From Deltaproteobacteria bacterium (lineage in GTDB: Bacteria > Desulfobacterota > Deferrimicrobia > Deferrimicrobiales > Deferrimicrobiaceae): 64,000 bases of DNA. Below, in pieces: positions 1-8,798 of the stretch. The position numbers and the translations under genes were made by a program. Under the pieces are notes generated by a model that saw nothing but the letters and a program-made list of their open reading frames with translations, had not been told where the DNA came from and did no database searches. Location of the stretch: NCBI GenBank assembly GCA_016218975.1, contig JACRCO010000013.1, positions 1-64,000 on the forward strand, read 5' to 3'. Each line of letters begins with the position of its first letter. Position 1 is the stretch's first letter.

Positions 1-1
1 T

Positions 2-184
2 GCTGCGGCGTACGCGATCGCCTCTTGCGTGGGCAAGGAGGAGCTTTCGGAGGACTACATCATTCCTTCGGTTTTCAACCGGAAGGTGGGTCCTGCGGTC
101 GCCCGTGAGGTATCCCGAGCGGCGCACCGGACGAAGGTCGCAAGGCGCACCTCCAGGACCTACTCGGAGATCAACCTGGAATAG
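2..184 (+). CDS. NAD(P)-dependent malic enzyme, C-terminal fragment
   Basis: The first 60 codons in the window are the end of a protein cut by the left edge. The visible stretch contains EELSEDYIIPSVFNRKV followed by a helix of the type AVAREVSRAAH and VARR. This is typical of the end of the NAD-binding domain of malic enzymes, which convert malate to pyruvate and CO2 in the cytoplasm. The reading frame ends in TAG just before the phosphohexomutase gene, 14 nt away, so the two may be co-transcribed. The catalytic domain lies outside the window, so cofactor preference cannot be judged. Confidence 0.72.
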   Translation, partial: AAAYAIASCVGKEELSEDYIIPSVFNRKVGPAVAREVSRAAHRTKVARRTSRTYSEINLE

Positions 185-198
185 GGGACGATGGGAAA

Positions 199-1557
199 AT
201 GATCAATCCGCTTATATTCCGGGAATACGATGTCCGCGGCCTCGTTGGGAAGGACCTCACGAGTGATACGGTTCTGGCTCTCGGAAAAGGATTCGGCACC
301 TATGCCGTCCGGAAAGGGGTCCGGAACGTCATGCTCGGAAGGGATTGCCGGCTTTCCTCCCCCGAATTCCGCGACGCGATGGCGGAGGGTCTCTCCTCCA
401 CGGGGCTGTCGGTCGTCGACGTCGGCGTCTGTCCGACTCCCGTCCTTTACTTTTCCATCATACGGTGTTCCGCCGACGGCGGCGTGATGATCACCGGTAG
501 CCACAATCCCCCCGAATTCAACGGTTTCAAACTTTGCGTGGGCCCGTCGACCCTTTACGGTGAGAAGATCCAGGATGTACGGCGGATCGTCGAATCGGGG
601 GATTTCGCCGAAGGCGCAGGCAAGGTGGCGGAACGGAGCGTTATCCCTGAATACCTGGAATACGTCCGGTCGATCATATCCATTCCGCGGAAACTCAAGG
701 TCGTGGTGGACGCCGGAAACGGGACCGCTTCGAGCATCGCTCCGGACCTGTTCCGAAGAATGGGTATGGAAGTAATCGAGCTGTTCTGCGAAATGGACGG
801 GCGGTTCCCGAACCATTTCCCCGACCCGACCGTGCCGGAGAATCTTCGGTTCCTCGTCGAGGCGGTACGGAAAAACGGCGCCGACGTGGGGGTCGGGTAC
901 GACGGCGACGCCGACCGGATCGGCGCGGTGGACGAAAAGGGGAACATAATCTACGGTGATTACCTCCTGCTCCTGTTTGCGAGGGAAATCCTTTCACGGA
1001 AGCCGGGGGCGGCTGTCATCTCGGAGGTCAAGGCCTCCCAGAACCTTTACGACGACATCGCGCGCCACGGCGGCAAGCCCGTCATGTGGAAGGCCGGACA
1101 CTCGCTTATCAAGCAGAAGATGAAGGAAGAATCCGCCGAGGTGGCGGGAGAGATGAGCGGGCACATCTTCTTTTCCGACAGGTACCTTGGGTTCGACGAC
1201 GCGATCTACGCTTCCGCGCGCCTGTTCGAGATACTGGCCCGTTCGGACCGCCCGTTGAGCGAAATGCTTTCGGGTCTTCCGCCCGTCGTGACGACTCCCG
1301 AGATCAGGGTGGATTGCCCCGACGAAAGGAAGTTCAGGGTGGTAGAGCGCGTCGCGGCGATCGTCCGGCCGAAAGCGAGGGAAGTGATCGACGTGGACGG
1401 CGTGCGGGCCATATTCGAAGGGGGATGGGGGCTTGTCCGCGCATCGAACACGCAGCCGGTCCTCGTGCTCAGGTTCGAAGGAAAGGACGAAGCCACCGTA
1501 GCCGGGATCCGCGCCCTCATGGAGGACGCGGTGCGGGAAGCGCGATCCGGGGAATGA
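199..1557 (+). CDS. Phosphomannomutase/phosphoglucomutase (AlgC/ManB type)
   Basis: This 452-residue cytoplasmic enzyme interconverts hexose-6-phosphate and hexose-1-phosphate, feeding NDP-sugar and envelope polysaccharide synthesis. All four family signatures are visible in order. They are the phosphoserine loop TGSHNPPEFNGFK near residue 100, the metal site DGDADRIG near 235, the sugar-recognition loop GEMSGHIFF near 320, and the phosphate-binding loop RASNTQPVLVLRFEG near the C-terminus. The length is normal for the alpha-D-phosphohexomutase superfamily. The ATG is preceded by a purine-rich stretch. UppP follows after 13 nt, so the two envelope-precursor genes probably share a transcript. 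Motifs alone do not separate mannose from glucose specificity. Confidence 0.93.
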   Translation: MINPLIFREYDVRGLVGKDLTSDTVLALGKGFGTYAVRKGVRNVMLGRDCRLSSPEFRDAMAEGLSSTGLSVVDVGVCPTPVLYFSIIRCSADGGVMITGSHNPPEFNGFKLCVGPSTLYGEKIQDVRRIVESGDFAEGAGKVAERSVIPEYLEYVRSIISIPRKLKVVVDAGNGTASSIAPDLFRRMGMEVIELFCEMDGRFPNHFPDPTVPENLRFLVEAVRKNGADVGVGYDGDADRIGAVDEKGNIIYGDYLLLLFAREILSRKPGAAVISEVKASQNLYDDIARHGGKPVMWKAGHSLIKQKMKEESAEVAGEMSGHIFFSDRYLGFDDAIYASARLFEILARSDRPLSEMLSGLPPVVTTPEIRVDCPDERKFRVVERVAAIVRPKAREVIDVDGVRAIFEGGWGLVRASNTQPVLVLRFEGKDEATVAGIRALMEDAVREARSGE

Positions 1558-1570
1558 CGGCGGCCAAAGG

Positions 1571-2365
1571 TTGAGCATTCTGCAGGCGATATTTCTCGGG
1601 ATCATCCAGGGTGCGACCGAGTTCCTGCCCGTAAGCAGCTCCGGCCATCTGTTTCTCGCGCAACGGCTTCTGGGAATCCGGGAGCCCGAGCTCGCTTTCG
1701 ACCTTCTTCTTCACCTGGGCACGCTCTTCGCCGTCCTGATCTTCCTGCACAGGGAAATCCTGGAGATGTCATCCTCCCTTTTCCGCAAGGATCGGGATGC
1801 TCAGGCAGGATGGGGGCGAAGGGAAGTATGGCTGATGATCCTATCGACGATCCCCACCGGAGCGATCGGTCTCGCCTTTCACCATACGGTGGAGACGGGG
1901 CTCACGGTATGGGGGATCGGGGCGCGCTACCTTGTCCTGACCTGTTTCCTCCTCATAAGCAATCTGCGCTTCCGGCACAAGTGGGACCCCGACCGGATCA
2001 TGGCGTGGGAAGCGATCGCCATCGGGATTATGCAGGGGCTCGCCGTGTTCCCGGGGCTTTCCCGTTCCGGATCGACCATCACGCTGGCGCTGGTTCTTGG
2101 AATTTCCCCTTCCCGAAGCGCGAAATATTCCTTCCTGATCTCCCTGCCTGCCATCCTTGGAGCCAGCGTGGTGGCCATGAAATCGGGGATATCGGTGCTG
2201 CCGGGGATCGGGCATTGCGCTGCCGGGTTCCTTTTCGCGTTCGTCACCGGCTACCTTTCCCTGCTGGTCGTCGAGCGGCTTGTGGTGCGCGGCCGGTTCA
2301 CGCGCTTCGCACCCTACACCTTCATTCTCGCCGCCCTCTGCTTCTACCTCAACTGGAAGGGATGA
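1571..2365 (+). CDS. uppP: Undecaprenyl-diphosphatase UppP/BacA
   Basis: This 264-residue integral membrane phosphatase recycles undecaprenyl diphosphate to the monophosphate lipid carrier for peptidoglycan and O-antigen synthesis. The two diagnostic motifs are present: GATEFLPVSSSGHL near residue 15 and PGLSRSGSTIT near residue 160, separated by hydrophobic helices. The start is a TTG codon; no better in-frame ATG exists before the conserved GATEFLPVSS motif. It closely follows the phosphohexomutase. Length and motif order are normal for the family, and loss of UppP-type activity is classically linked to bacitracin sensitivity. Confidence 0.95.
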   Translation: MSILQAIFLGIIQGATEFLPVSSSGHLFLAQRLLGIREPELAFDLLLHLGTLFAVLIFLHREILEMSSSLFRKDRDAQAGWGRREVWLMILSTIPTGAIGLAFHHTVETGLTVWGIGARYLVLTCFLLISNLRFRHKWDPDRIMAWEAIAIGIMQGLAVFPGLSRSGSTITLALVLGISPSRSAKYSFLISLPAILGASVVAMKSGISVLPGIGHCAAGFLFAFVTGYLSLLVVERLVVRGRFTRFAPYTFILAALCFYLNWKG

Positions 2366-2404
2366 ACCCGTAAGGCGCTGCGCCTTCCGGGCACATGTCC
2401 CACG

Positions 2405-2416
2405 GGAACCGGTTCC
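2405..2416. repeat. 12-bp perfect palindrome upstream of the DUF255 gene
   Basis: GGAACCGGTTCC is a perfect palindrome in the 88-bp gap between uppP and the DUF255 gene. A small hairpin, AAGGCG-CTG-CGCCTT at 2372-2386, lies just before it with no T-run. It could be an operator or chance; nothing else supports a role. Confidence 0.3.
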
Positions 2417-2453
2417 ACCGGCCCCTCATCTCATTTAAATGGGGGGGGGAGGC

Positions 2454-4076
2454 ATGGCGGAGCACGAAGCGGTTCGCTGGAGGGAGTGGGACGCGGGCAC
2501 GTTCGCGGAGGCGGAGGCGGAGGGGAAGCTGGTCTTCCTCGATATCTCGGCCAAGTGGTGCCACTGGTGCCACGTCCTGGACAGGACATCTCTGTCCGAC
2601 CCGCGGGTCGTGCGCCTGCTGAACGACTCCTTCGTTCCCGTCCGTGTTGATACCGACCGGCGCCCCGACATAAACGACAGGTACAACCAGGGCGGCTGGC
2701 CCACGACGGCTGTCCTGCTTCCGAACGGGCAACTGCTTACTGGAGCCACCTATCTTCCCCCCGACTCCCTGTTCGAAGTCCTCGGCAAGTGCGCGGAATT
2801 CTACCGCCATGACCGCGCCCGGATCGAGCGGTACATGCAGGAATCGGCAGGCAAGCCCGCCCCCGCGGGCGTAGGCGAAAACACCGAATCGCCGCCCTCC
2901 GAAGGACCGCACCCCGAAGATCTGGCTCTCGTGAAACATTCCGTTCTCGCCCATTACGATCCGCAATATCCGGGCTTCTTCCGGGAGCCGAAGTTCCTCG
3001 TTCCGGAAATCCTCGCCTTCCTTCGCGATTCCTGGACTGCCGAGGAGAACGGGGAGATGGGAGAGACGTTTCTAAAGGTGCTCCGCACCATGGGTTCCGG
3101 CGCCGTGTTCGACCCGGTGGAAGGGGGATTCTTCCGGTACGCCACGCTGCGCGACTGGACTGCGCCCCATTACGAAAAGCTTCTTGCCGACAACTCGGAG
3201 ATGCTTTCCCTTTACGCTTCTGCTTACGAACGGACCGGCGAGAAATATTTCGCCGCTGTGGCAGGGAAGATACTCAGGTTCCTGTTCGCTCGCCTGCGCG
3301 ATACCGGGACAGGCGCTTTCTATTCGAGCCAGGACGCGGACGAGGAATATTACCTGCGGGACGCGGAAGGTCGATCGGGATTGCCCGTTCCCTCGGTGGA
3401 CCGGACCGTAATATCCGAATATAACGGAAGGGCGGTGTCGGGCCTCGTTTCGGCTCACAGGGCTTTCGGCAGCGCACACGGAATCAAGGTGGAGGAGGAG
3501 ATGACGCTCCTGTCCATCGCGGGGAAATTGGGGAATTTCCTGCGCAACCGTCTATGGAGCGCCGAAGAAGGACAGATCAGGTTCCGGGATGACGGCGCCG
3601 TCGAATCCGGACTCCTTGCGGATAACGTTGCGGTAGCTGAAGCGTACCTGGATCTCTTCGATGCGGGGGCCGACGATAAATTCCTTGGCTGGTCGGGGGA
3701 GATCCTCGAGGGGGCGGTGCGGCGGCTCTTCTCGCCCGGCGCTTTCGGGTTCCTCGACCGGCGGCCACGGGAAGGGGATTCCGCCGCCCTCCAGGTGCAA
3801 CTGGTCCCGTTCTCCCTGAACGCCAGGATGGCATGCGCATTGATGCGGTATTCACGCGTTGCCGGGAGGACCGACCTGTTCGCCGTCGCCGGGATGACTC
3901 TCAAAGGGCTGTCGGCGGAGTTCGGCCCCCGGGCGGCATTCGGCGCCCCTTACGGGAGCGCTCTCCTGCAGCACCGGATAAGCGGGAGCAAAAGCGCCTG
4001 CCTTCCGGGGGACCCCTCCTGCACGGCCGGCGGAGAAGACGCGGACGCGCCTTCTACCGGCTTTCGAGCAGGGTAA
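2454..4076 (+). CDS. Thioredoxin-like DUF255 protein (YyaL/SPATA20 family)
   Basis: The N-terminal thioredoxin-like domain carries AKWCHWCHVLDR, the C-x-x-C signature of this family. It is followed by an alpha/alpha-barrel region with EPKFLVPEILAFL and the conserved SSQDADEEYY segment, as in glycoside-hydrolase-like DUF255 proteins. At about 540 residues it is somewhat shorter than the 600-700 residues usual for the family. The biochemical role of the family is not settled. I place the start at the ATG at 2454, which has a G-rich Shine-Dalgarno; an in-frame ATG at 2439 sits just before a run of nine Gs. The 3' end overlaps the convergent histidine kinase gene by 23 bp. Confidence 0.85.
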   Translation: MAEHEAVRWREWDAGTFAEAEAEGKLVFLDISAKWCHWCHVLDRTSLSDPRVVRLLNDSFVPVRVDTDRRPDINDRYNQGGWPTTAVLLPNGQLLTGATYLPPDSLFEVLGKCAEFYRHDRARIERYMQESAGKPAPAGVGENTESPPSEGPHPEDLALVKHSVLAHYDPQYPGFFREPKFLVPEILAFLRDSWTAEENGEMGETFLKVLRTMGSGAVFDPVEGGFFRYATLRDWTAPHYEKLLADNSEMLSLYASAYERTGEKYFAAVAGKILRFLFARLRDTGTGAFYSSQDADEEYYLRDAEGRSGLPVPSVDRTVISEYNGRAVSGLVSAHRAFGSAHGIKVEEEMTLLSIAGKLGNFLRNRLWSAEEGQIRFRDDGAVESGLLADNVAVAEAYLDLFDAGADDKFLGWSGEILEGAVRRLFSPGAFGFLDRRPREGDSAALQVQLVPFSLNARMACALMRYSRVAGRTDLFAVAGMTLKGLSAEFGPRAAFGAPYGSALLQHRISGSKSACLPGDPSCTAGGEDADAPSTGFRAG

Positions 4077-6279
4077 CGACGCTCGCCATCGTATTGTAGG
4101 AATAGGGTTTGGTAAGGATCGCGCTTGCGCCCATCTCCTTGAGATGGTCGACGTCCTCGCTGCCGCTGAATCCGGTCGAAATGATGATTCTTGCGTCCGG
4201 GTCGATCCTTCGGATCTCTTCGAACGCTCTCCTTCCGTCCATCACGGGCATGATCAGGTCAAGGATCACCATCGAAATCTTCTCCCGGTTGCTCAGGTAG
4301 GCTTCGACCCCTTCACGGCCGTTGCCTGCGGTGATGACCTCGTACCCCAGCGTATTGAGCATCGCATTCCCCACGTCGCGGACGAACTCCTCGTCGTCCA
4401 CGAGCAGCACCGTCCCTCCCAGGCCGTCGGCGCGGGCGGCGATCTGCGGCAGGCATTCCTGCTCGGCCGTCACGGGCCGTGTCGAGTCCGCGGCGGGGAA
4501 GAGGAGTTCAACGGAAGTTCCCTTCCCGAGTACGCTCTTCACTGTGATGAAGCCGCCGTGGTTCTTGACTATGCCGTATACCAGCGACATTCCCAGCCCG
4601 GTTCCCTTTTCCCGCTCCTTCGTGGTGAAAAAGGGATCGAAGATCCGCTGTTGCGTCTCTTCGTCCATCCCTTCACCCTCGTCGGCCACGGTCAATTCGG
4701 CATAGCCGCCGGCGGGGATGCAGTATAGTTTTTCCCGCCGCTCGCCGGCGAGCGATACGCCTCGCGTCGATATCGTGAGCGTTCCTCCATCGGGCATGGC
4801 GTCCCGCGCGTTGATGCACAGGTTCATCAGGCATTGATGAAGCTGCGTTCCGTCCCCGCGAACCAGGGGTAGCTCCGCGGCCTTGTCGATCCGGATCGCG
4901 ATGCTCCGGATGAACGTCTGCGCTATCATGCCGGCGATTTCGTCGACGATCCGGTTCATGTTCTGCTGGTGGAATTCATGCGTTCCCTTGCGCGCGAACC
5001 CGAGGAGCTGCCGTGTCAACTGCGTCCCCCGCTCGGCCGCGCGTTCGATGCTCTCGAGCGCCCTTGCCACGCTTTCGTCCGGGATGGGGCGGTCTTTCAT
5101 GAGCGAGGCGTATCCCAGGATTCCCGTCAGAAGGTTGTTGAAATCGTGGGCCACACCGCCGGCGATCCTCCCCAGTGTCTCCATCTTCTGCGCATGGAAG
5201 AGATGCTCTTCCATCCGCTTTCGCTCCGTGACGTCGACTCCGTGAAAAACGAAGGAATCCTCGTCGGGGAAACCGAAGACCGTATATTCGATAGTCCGGT
5301 CCTTGACCTGGCGGATAAGCTCCTTCTTGCGCTCCTCCGCAAGCGCAAGCTCCCGTGCGATCTGCCCGATGTCCTCGGGGAGAAGCAGGTCGGTGCGGTC
5401 CTCCTCCAGGCCAATCTCCGCCAGTTTTATCGAGACGGCCGGGTTGGAGTAGAGCACTTTTCCGTCGGGGGAAACCTTGATCATCAGGTTGGGGTTCGAT
5501 TCCGGGAACTTGGCAAGCGTGGCAAGGCGTTCTTCCCTGTCGCGGATGGCGGCTGCCAGCTTGTTGAAAGCCGCGGCAAGTTCCCCAACCTCGCCCTTCC
5601 CGGCATACGGCAGCTGTTCGTACCGGCCCTCCTCCATACGGCTCGCGTGCCGGATCAGTTTTTCCAGCGGCTCCTGTATCTGCTTTCTCAGGACGGAATA
5701 AAAGAGCGTGATCGACAGGAGAAACCCGAACGTGCCTGCGGCGTAGATCCAGATCTTGATCTGCCGCGTTTCCTTTCTCAGGCGCTCTTCGTACACCAGC
5801 GTGATCAACTGCCAATGCCAGGCGGGGAAGTACCTCAAGTATCCGATCAGCGCTTTTCCGTTCTTGTCGACGAGGCGGATCTCCTTTTCGGATGTACCCT
5901 CGGAGACGGGCGTGAGGACGGCACCGTCGAAAAGCTTCGCGGAATCCGCGAGGACCCGGCTTTCATTGTCCATGACGATGAAATGGTAGTGCACCGAGGA
6001 GATCGACGGCTTGAAATTGGCGATCCTTGCGAGCACATCCTGTTTCGCGATATCGACCTCCACCGGATCGTCCTCTTTCCTTTCGTCCAGAAGGTCGTGG
6101 AAGCCGTCCGATGCGATGCCGAAGATGTCGTCCGCGATGAGATGCAGGGAGCGTTCCTCTGCCTCGGTAAGCGTCTTCACAAGCGGCACCGAGATGATGT
6201 ATCCCGCCGCCGCGGCCAGGAGGGATCCCACCGTGGCGACGACGAGGATGAATTGAAAAAGCAGGCTGCCCTTTTTCAT
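4054..6279 (-). CDS. Hybrid histidine kinase with periplasmic Cache sensor
   Basis: This 741-residue inner-membrane kinase has a clear order. A TM segment lies at about 8-30, a periplasmic single-Cache-like domain at about 35-165, a second TM at about 175-196 and HAMP at about 197-250. A PAS domain spans about 260-350. HisKA follows, with phospho-acceptor His378 in GGVAHDFNN, then HATPase_c with N, G1 and G2 boxes (VADEGEGMD, GTGLGMSL). A C-terminal receiver has Asp674 in VILDLIMP and the TKP lysine. It lies 37 nt downstream of a LivJ-type binding-protein gene on the same strand, so the two are probably co-transcribed and the binding protein may present its ligand to the Cache domain. No separate response regulator or output gene is adjacent. 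Confidence 0.93.
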   Translation of the reverse strand: MKKGSLLFQFILVVATVGSLLAAAAGYIISVPLVKTLTEAEERSLHLIADDIFGIASDGFHDLLDERKEDDPVEVDIAKQDVLARIANFKPSISSVHYHFIVMDNESRVLADSAKLFDGAVLTPVSEGTSEKEIRLVDKNGKALIGYLRYFPAWHWQLITLVYEERLRKETRQIKIWIYAAGTFGFLLSITLFYSVLRKQIQEPLEKLIRHASRMEEGRYEQLPYAGKGEVGELAAAFNKLAAAIRDREERLATLAKFPESNPNLMIKVSPDGKVLYSNPAVSIKLAEIGLEEDRTDLLLPEDIGQIARELALAEERKKELIRQVKDRTIEYTVFGFPDEDSFVFHGVDVTERKRMEEHLFHAQKMETLGRIAGGVAHDFNNLLTGILGYASLMKDRPIPDESVARALESIERAAERGTQLTRQLLGFARKGTHEFHQQNMNRIVDEIAGMIAQTFIRSIAIRIDKAAELPLVRGDGTQLHQCLMNLCINARDAMPDGGTLTISTRGVSLAGERREKLYCIPAGGYAELTVADEGEGMDEETQQRIFDPFFTTKEREKGTGLGMSLVYGIVKNHGGFITVKSVLGKGTSVELLFPAADSTRPVTAEQECLPQIAARADGLGGTVLLVDDEEFVRDVGNAMLNTLGYEVITAGNGREGVEAYLSNREKISMVILDLIMPVMDGRRAFEEIRRIDPDARIIISTGFSGSEDVDHLKEMGASAILTKPYSYNTMASVVTLLESR

Positions 6280-6316
6280 CGACCGGGAGTTACCCCACCT
6301 TTCTCGTCATGTTTCC

Positions 6317-7504
6317 TCATTCCGGGAAGAGCGGCGCCGCCGTCCTCATGTTTTCGGGCCATATGATCTCCTTCTTCCCTTTTTGCCACTGGATGACAAG
6401 GCTCTTGTGACCGATTTGCGTGCCGTCCTTCCGGAGCTTGAACGGCCCCAGGATCGTCTTGTGGTCTCCTGTCACGAGATGCTGCCGGATCTTCTCTCGG
6501 TCGCAGGAACCGGTTTTTTCGACAGCCTCCGCCATGAGCTTCATGGAGGCGTAGGCTGTCGCGGCGTGGTAGGAGGGATCCTCCCCGTATGTCTTGCGGT
6601 AAAGATGAATGAATGCCCTCGAGCCCGCGTAGAGGATCCGCTCGTCGGGTTCCCACTGGGAAGCGCCGAAGGAGCCTTCCGCCAGGGGGCCGAGCTCCTT
6701 AAGGAACTCATGCATCGCCGGACCCACCGATCCCGCGAATACGACGTTCCCATGGTTCTTCCGGTCCAGCGCCTTCCGGATGATAATGCTCTCCCTGAGA
6801 AAGCCCGCGACAATGACTACGTCGGGCTTCGCCGAAATTATCCCTTCCGCCTCGGCGGCCAGGTTCTTTTCGTTTTTCCCGTCGATAATGCTGTACCGCG
6901 CCACCGCCAGCCCGAAATTTTCGGCCCATTTTTTTGCGCCCTTTGCCGTATACAGTGAGAAGGGGTCCGCGAACCCAGTGATGGAGACCGTTTTCCGCCG
7001 ATGGATGGCGCACATCTCCAGGAACCCTATGAAGTATCGGTCCGCAGTGCTGTAAAGGCCGATGGTGTACCTGCGTGGGGTTTCCCATATTTTTTCCGAA
7101 GCGGCGCCGGCGACAAGGACGGGATACCGGAACTTTTCCCAAAGGTTGGCCGCAACGAGGGTCAATTCGGAGGAGTACGGGCTGAACAACAGGTCGACGC
7201 CTTTTTTCTGTATCAGGTCCGAGTAGACCTCTGAAACCTTCGCCGGATTGCTTCCGTCATCCGTGATGAGGATTTTCACCGGCCTGCCGAGGACCCCTCC
7301 CTTTTTGTTTATCTCTTTTTCCCAAAGCCGGTATCCCTTCTCCTGGATGCGTCCCATCTCCGAAAACTTACCCGTCAGGGCAAGCGTGCCGCCGATGAGG
7401 AAGGGCTTCTTTTTGCCCTTTATTTCAGCCGATGCGATTTCCCCGCCGCATAGAACGGTTCCCAGTATTGCCAGGATGCACAAACCTGCGATTCGCCTGC
7501 ACAT
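6317..7504 (-). CDS. Branched-chain amino-acid-type periplasmic binding protein (LivJ-like), orphan
   Basis: This 395-residue exported protein begins with a signal sequence (positive MCRR, a hydrophobic core, and a likely cut after EIASA). The type-1 periplasmic-binding fold follows, with FLIGGTLALTGKFSEMG at the start and ITDDGSNPAKVSEVYSDLI as the second conserved block. Such proteins bind amino acids, amides or aromatic acids. No liv permease or ATPase genes flank it. Instead a membrane hybrid kinase with a periplasmic domain follows after 37 nt, which argues for sensing rather than transport. A good GGGAG ribosome site precedes the ATG. An 8-bp inverted repeat lies 23 bp upstream of the start codon. 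The ligand cannot be predicted. Confidence 0.88.
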   Translation of the reverse strand: MCRRIAGLCILAILGTVLCGGEIASAEIKGKKKPFLIGGTLALTGKFSEMGRIQEKGYRLWEKEINKKGGVLGRPVKILITDDGSNPAKVSEVYSDLIQKKGVDLLFSPYSSELTLVAANLWEKFRYPVLVAGAASEKIWETPRRYTIGLYSTADRYFIGFLEMCAIHRRKTVSITGFADPFSLYTAKGAKKWAENFGLAVARYSIIDGKNEKNLAAEAEGIISAKPDVVIVAGFLRESIIIRKALDRKNHGNVVFAGSVGPAMHEFLKELGPLAEGSFGASQWEPDERILYAGSRAFIHLYRKTYGEDPSYHAATAYASMKLMAEAVEKTGSCDREKIRQHLVTGDHKTILGPFKLRKDGTQIGHKSLVIQWQKGKKEIIWPENMRTAAPLFPE

Positions 7505-7526
7505 ATCTTCTCCCTTGAGGGGTAGT

Positions 7527-7549
7527 ACACCCTGCTTAAAACAGGGTGT
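7527..7549. promoter_or_regulatory. Inverted repeat upstream of the LivJ-like gene
   Basis: ACACCCTG and CAGGGTGT form a perfect 8-bp inverted repeat with a 7-nt AT-rich centre, 23 bp upstream of the start codon of the binding-protein gene on the minus strand. No T-run follows it on either strand, so an operator or a 5'-UTR hairpin is more likely than a terminator. The rest of the gap to the MFS gene is AT-rich. Confidence 0.45.
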
Positions 7550-7627
7550 TATATATTTCGGATATTCCGCCCGATTTTATTAGTGTTTTTAAGCGAAAAG
7601 ATGGGGTCTTTCGAAATATCGACAGGC

Positions 7628-8788
7628 CTACGGATGTTTTTTATCCCTCGTCTCTGCGATTCCGGTAACGAATGGGATCGTGAGGACCAGGATCCCCAGC
7701 GCCGCCACGCCATGCCATCCGGCAAATTGATAAGCGTATCCGCTGGCGGTGATCCCGACAGAGCCTCCGAGGTAATAGAAAAGTACGTACAGGGAATTCG
7801 CCCGTCCCCTGCCGGATGAGAGCCTCATGTTCAGCGAGCCCGCGGCGGCGGAGTGTATCGCGAAGAATCCGGCGCACACGCAGGCGAGGCTTGCGGCGAT
7901 GGCCGGCAGCGACGGGAGGAACGTCATGGCGATGGCCGCGGCGAACAACGCGGAGCCCATCGCCATGGTTGCGCCGTTCCCGATCCGGTTGCTCAGTTTC
8001 CCCGCGGCCGGCCCCGTGAAGGCGCCGACGAGGTAGGAAAGATACGTAAGCGTGATGACCTGCGTGGATGCGCGGAACGGCGGCGACGACAGGTAAAAAG
8101 GGATGTAATTGAACACCGAGGAGAAGACGAAAAACGAGCTGAAGGCCACGAAATATATGGGCAGCAGATCCGGACGGCGAAGAAGGACGGCGAACCGCGC
8201 CGTCTCGTCCGGCGCTTCCTTGCGTCCTTCGCTTTCCGGCAGCCACCGGGCGGCGGCCGCAGTCGCCGCGAGCAGAAGGAGTGAGGCGGTTACGAAGGCG
8301 TAGCGCCAGTGCAGCGGCTGGTGTATCCATCCGCCCAGCAGCCGTCCGCCGAGCCCGCCCACCACCGTGGCGGATACGTATGAGCCCGTCACCACGTTGA
8401 GCCGGTCCGGGGGGAGGCTTCGAACCAGGTGCACGACGAGGCACGTGGTAAGGGAAGGAACGAAAAGCCCCTGTATGAACCTTGCCGCGATGAGGAGCCG
8501 AAGGTCGGCGGATGCGGCGCAGAAGAGCCCGCAGGCGGAGATGGCCGAGCCTCCAAGGAGGATTATCGGGCGTATCGGATAGCGGTCCACAAGCATTCCG
8601 AACGGCAGGTTTGCCAGGGCGATCCCGAGGATCACCGCCGAAATCGTAAGTGAGGCCGTCGACGCACCTACCCCGAACTCGGCGCGGATCACCGGCAAAA
8701 CCGGTTGTGTGATGTAGATCGTGGAAAAAACGGACGCCACGAGCCAGAAGATCAGGGCCTGGAGGCCGAAATGCCTTGTTTCCTGCAT
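7628..8788 (-). CDS. MFS transporter
   Basis: This 386-residue inner-membrane carrier has about twelve hydrophobic segments. A motif A-like loop, GMLVDRYPIRP, lies between TM2 and TM3. A central cytoplasmic loop, rich in charged residues after RWLPESEGRKE, separates the two halves. The layout is that of drug:proton antiporter-type MFS permeases (YnfM-like). The substrate is unknown. It starts only 10 nt downstream of the nucleotidyltransferase stop and is likely the last gene of the isomerase - kinase - nucleotidyltransferase operon, so it might move a sugar or amino sugar, but this is inference. The gap after it leads to the LivJ-like gene. Confidence 0.87.
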   Translation of the reverse strand: MQETRHFGLQALIFWLVASVFSTIYITQPVLPVIRAEFGVGASTASLTISAVILGIALANLPFGMLVDRYPIRPIILLGGSAISACGLFCAASADLRLLIAARFIQGLFVPSLTTCLVVHLVRSLPPDRLNVVTGSYVSATVVGGLGGRLLGGWIHQPLHWRYAFVTASLLLLAATAAAARWLPESEGRKEAPDETARFAVLLRRPDLLPIYFVAFSSFFVFSSVFNYIPFYLSSPPFRASTQVITLTYLSYLVGAFTGPAAGKLSNRIGNGATMAMGSALFAAAIAMTFLPSLPAIAASLACVCAGFFAIHSAAAGSLNMRLSSGRGRANSLYVLFYYLGGSVGITASGYAYQFAGWHGVAALGILVLTIPFVTGIAETRDKKHP

Positions 8789-8798
8789 GGTCGTGCGT

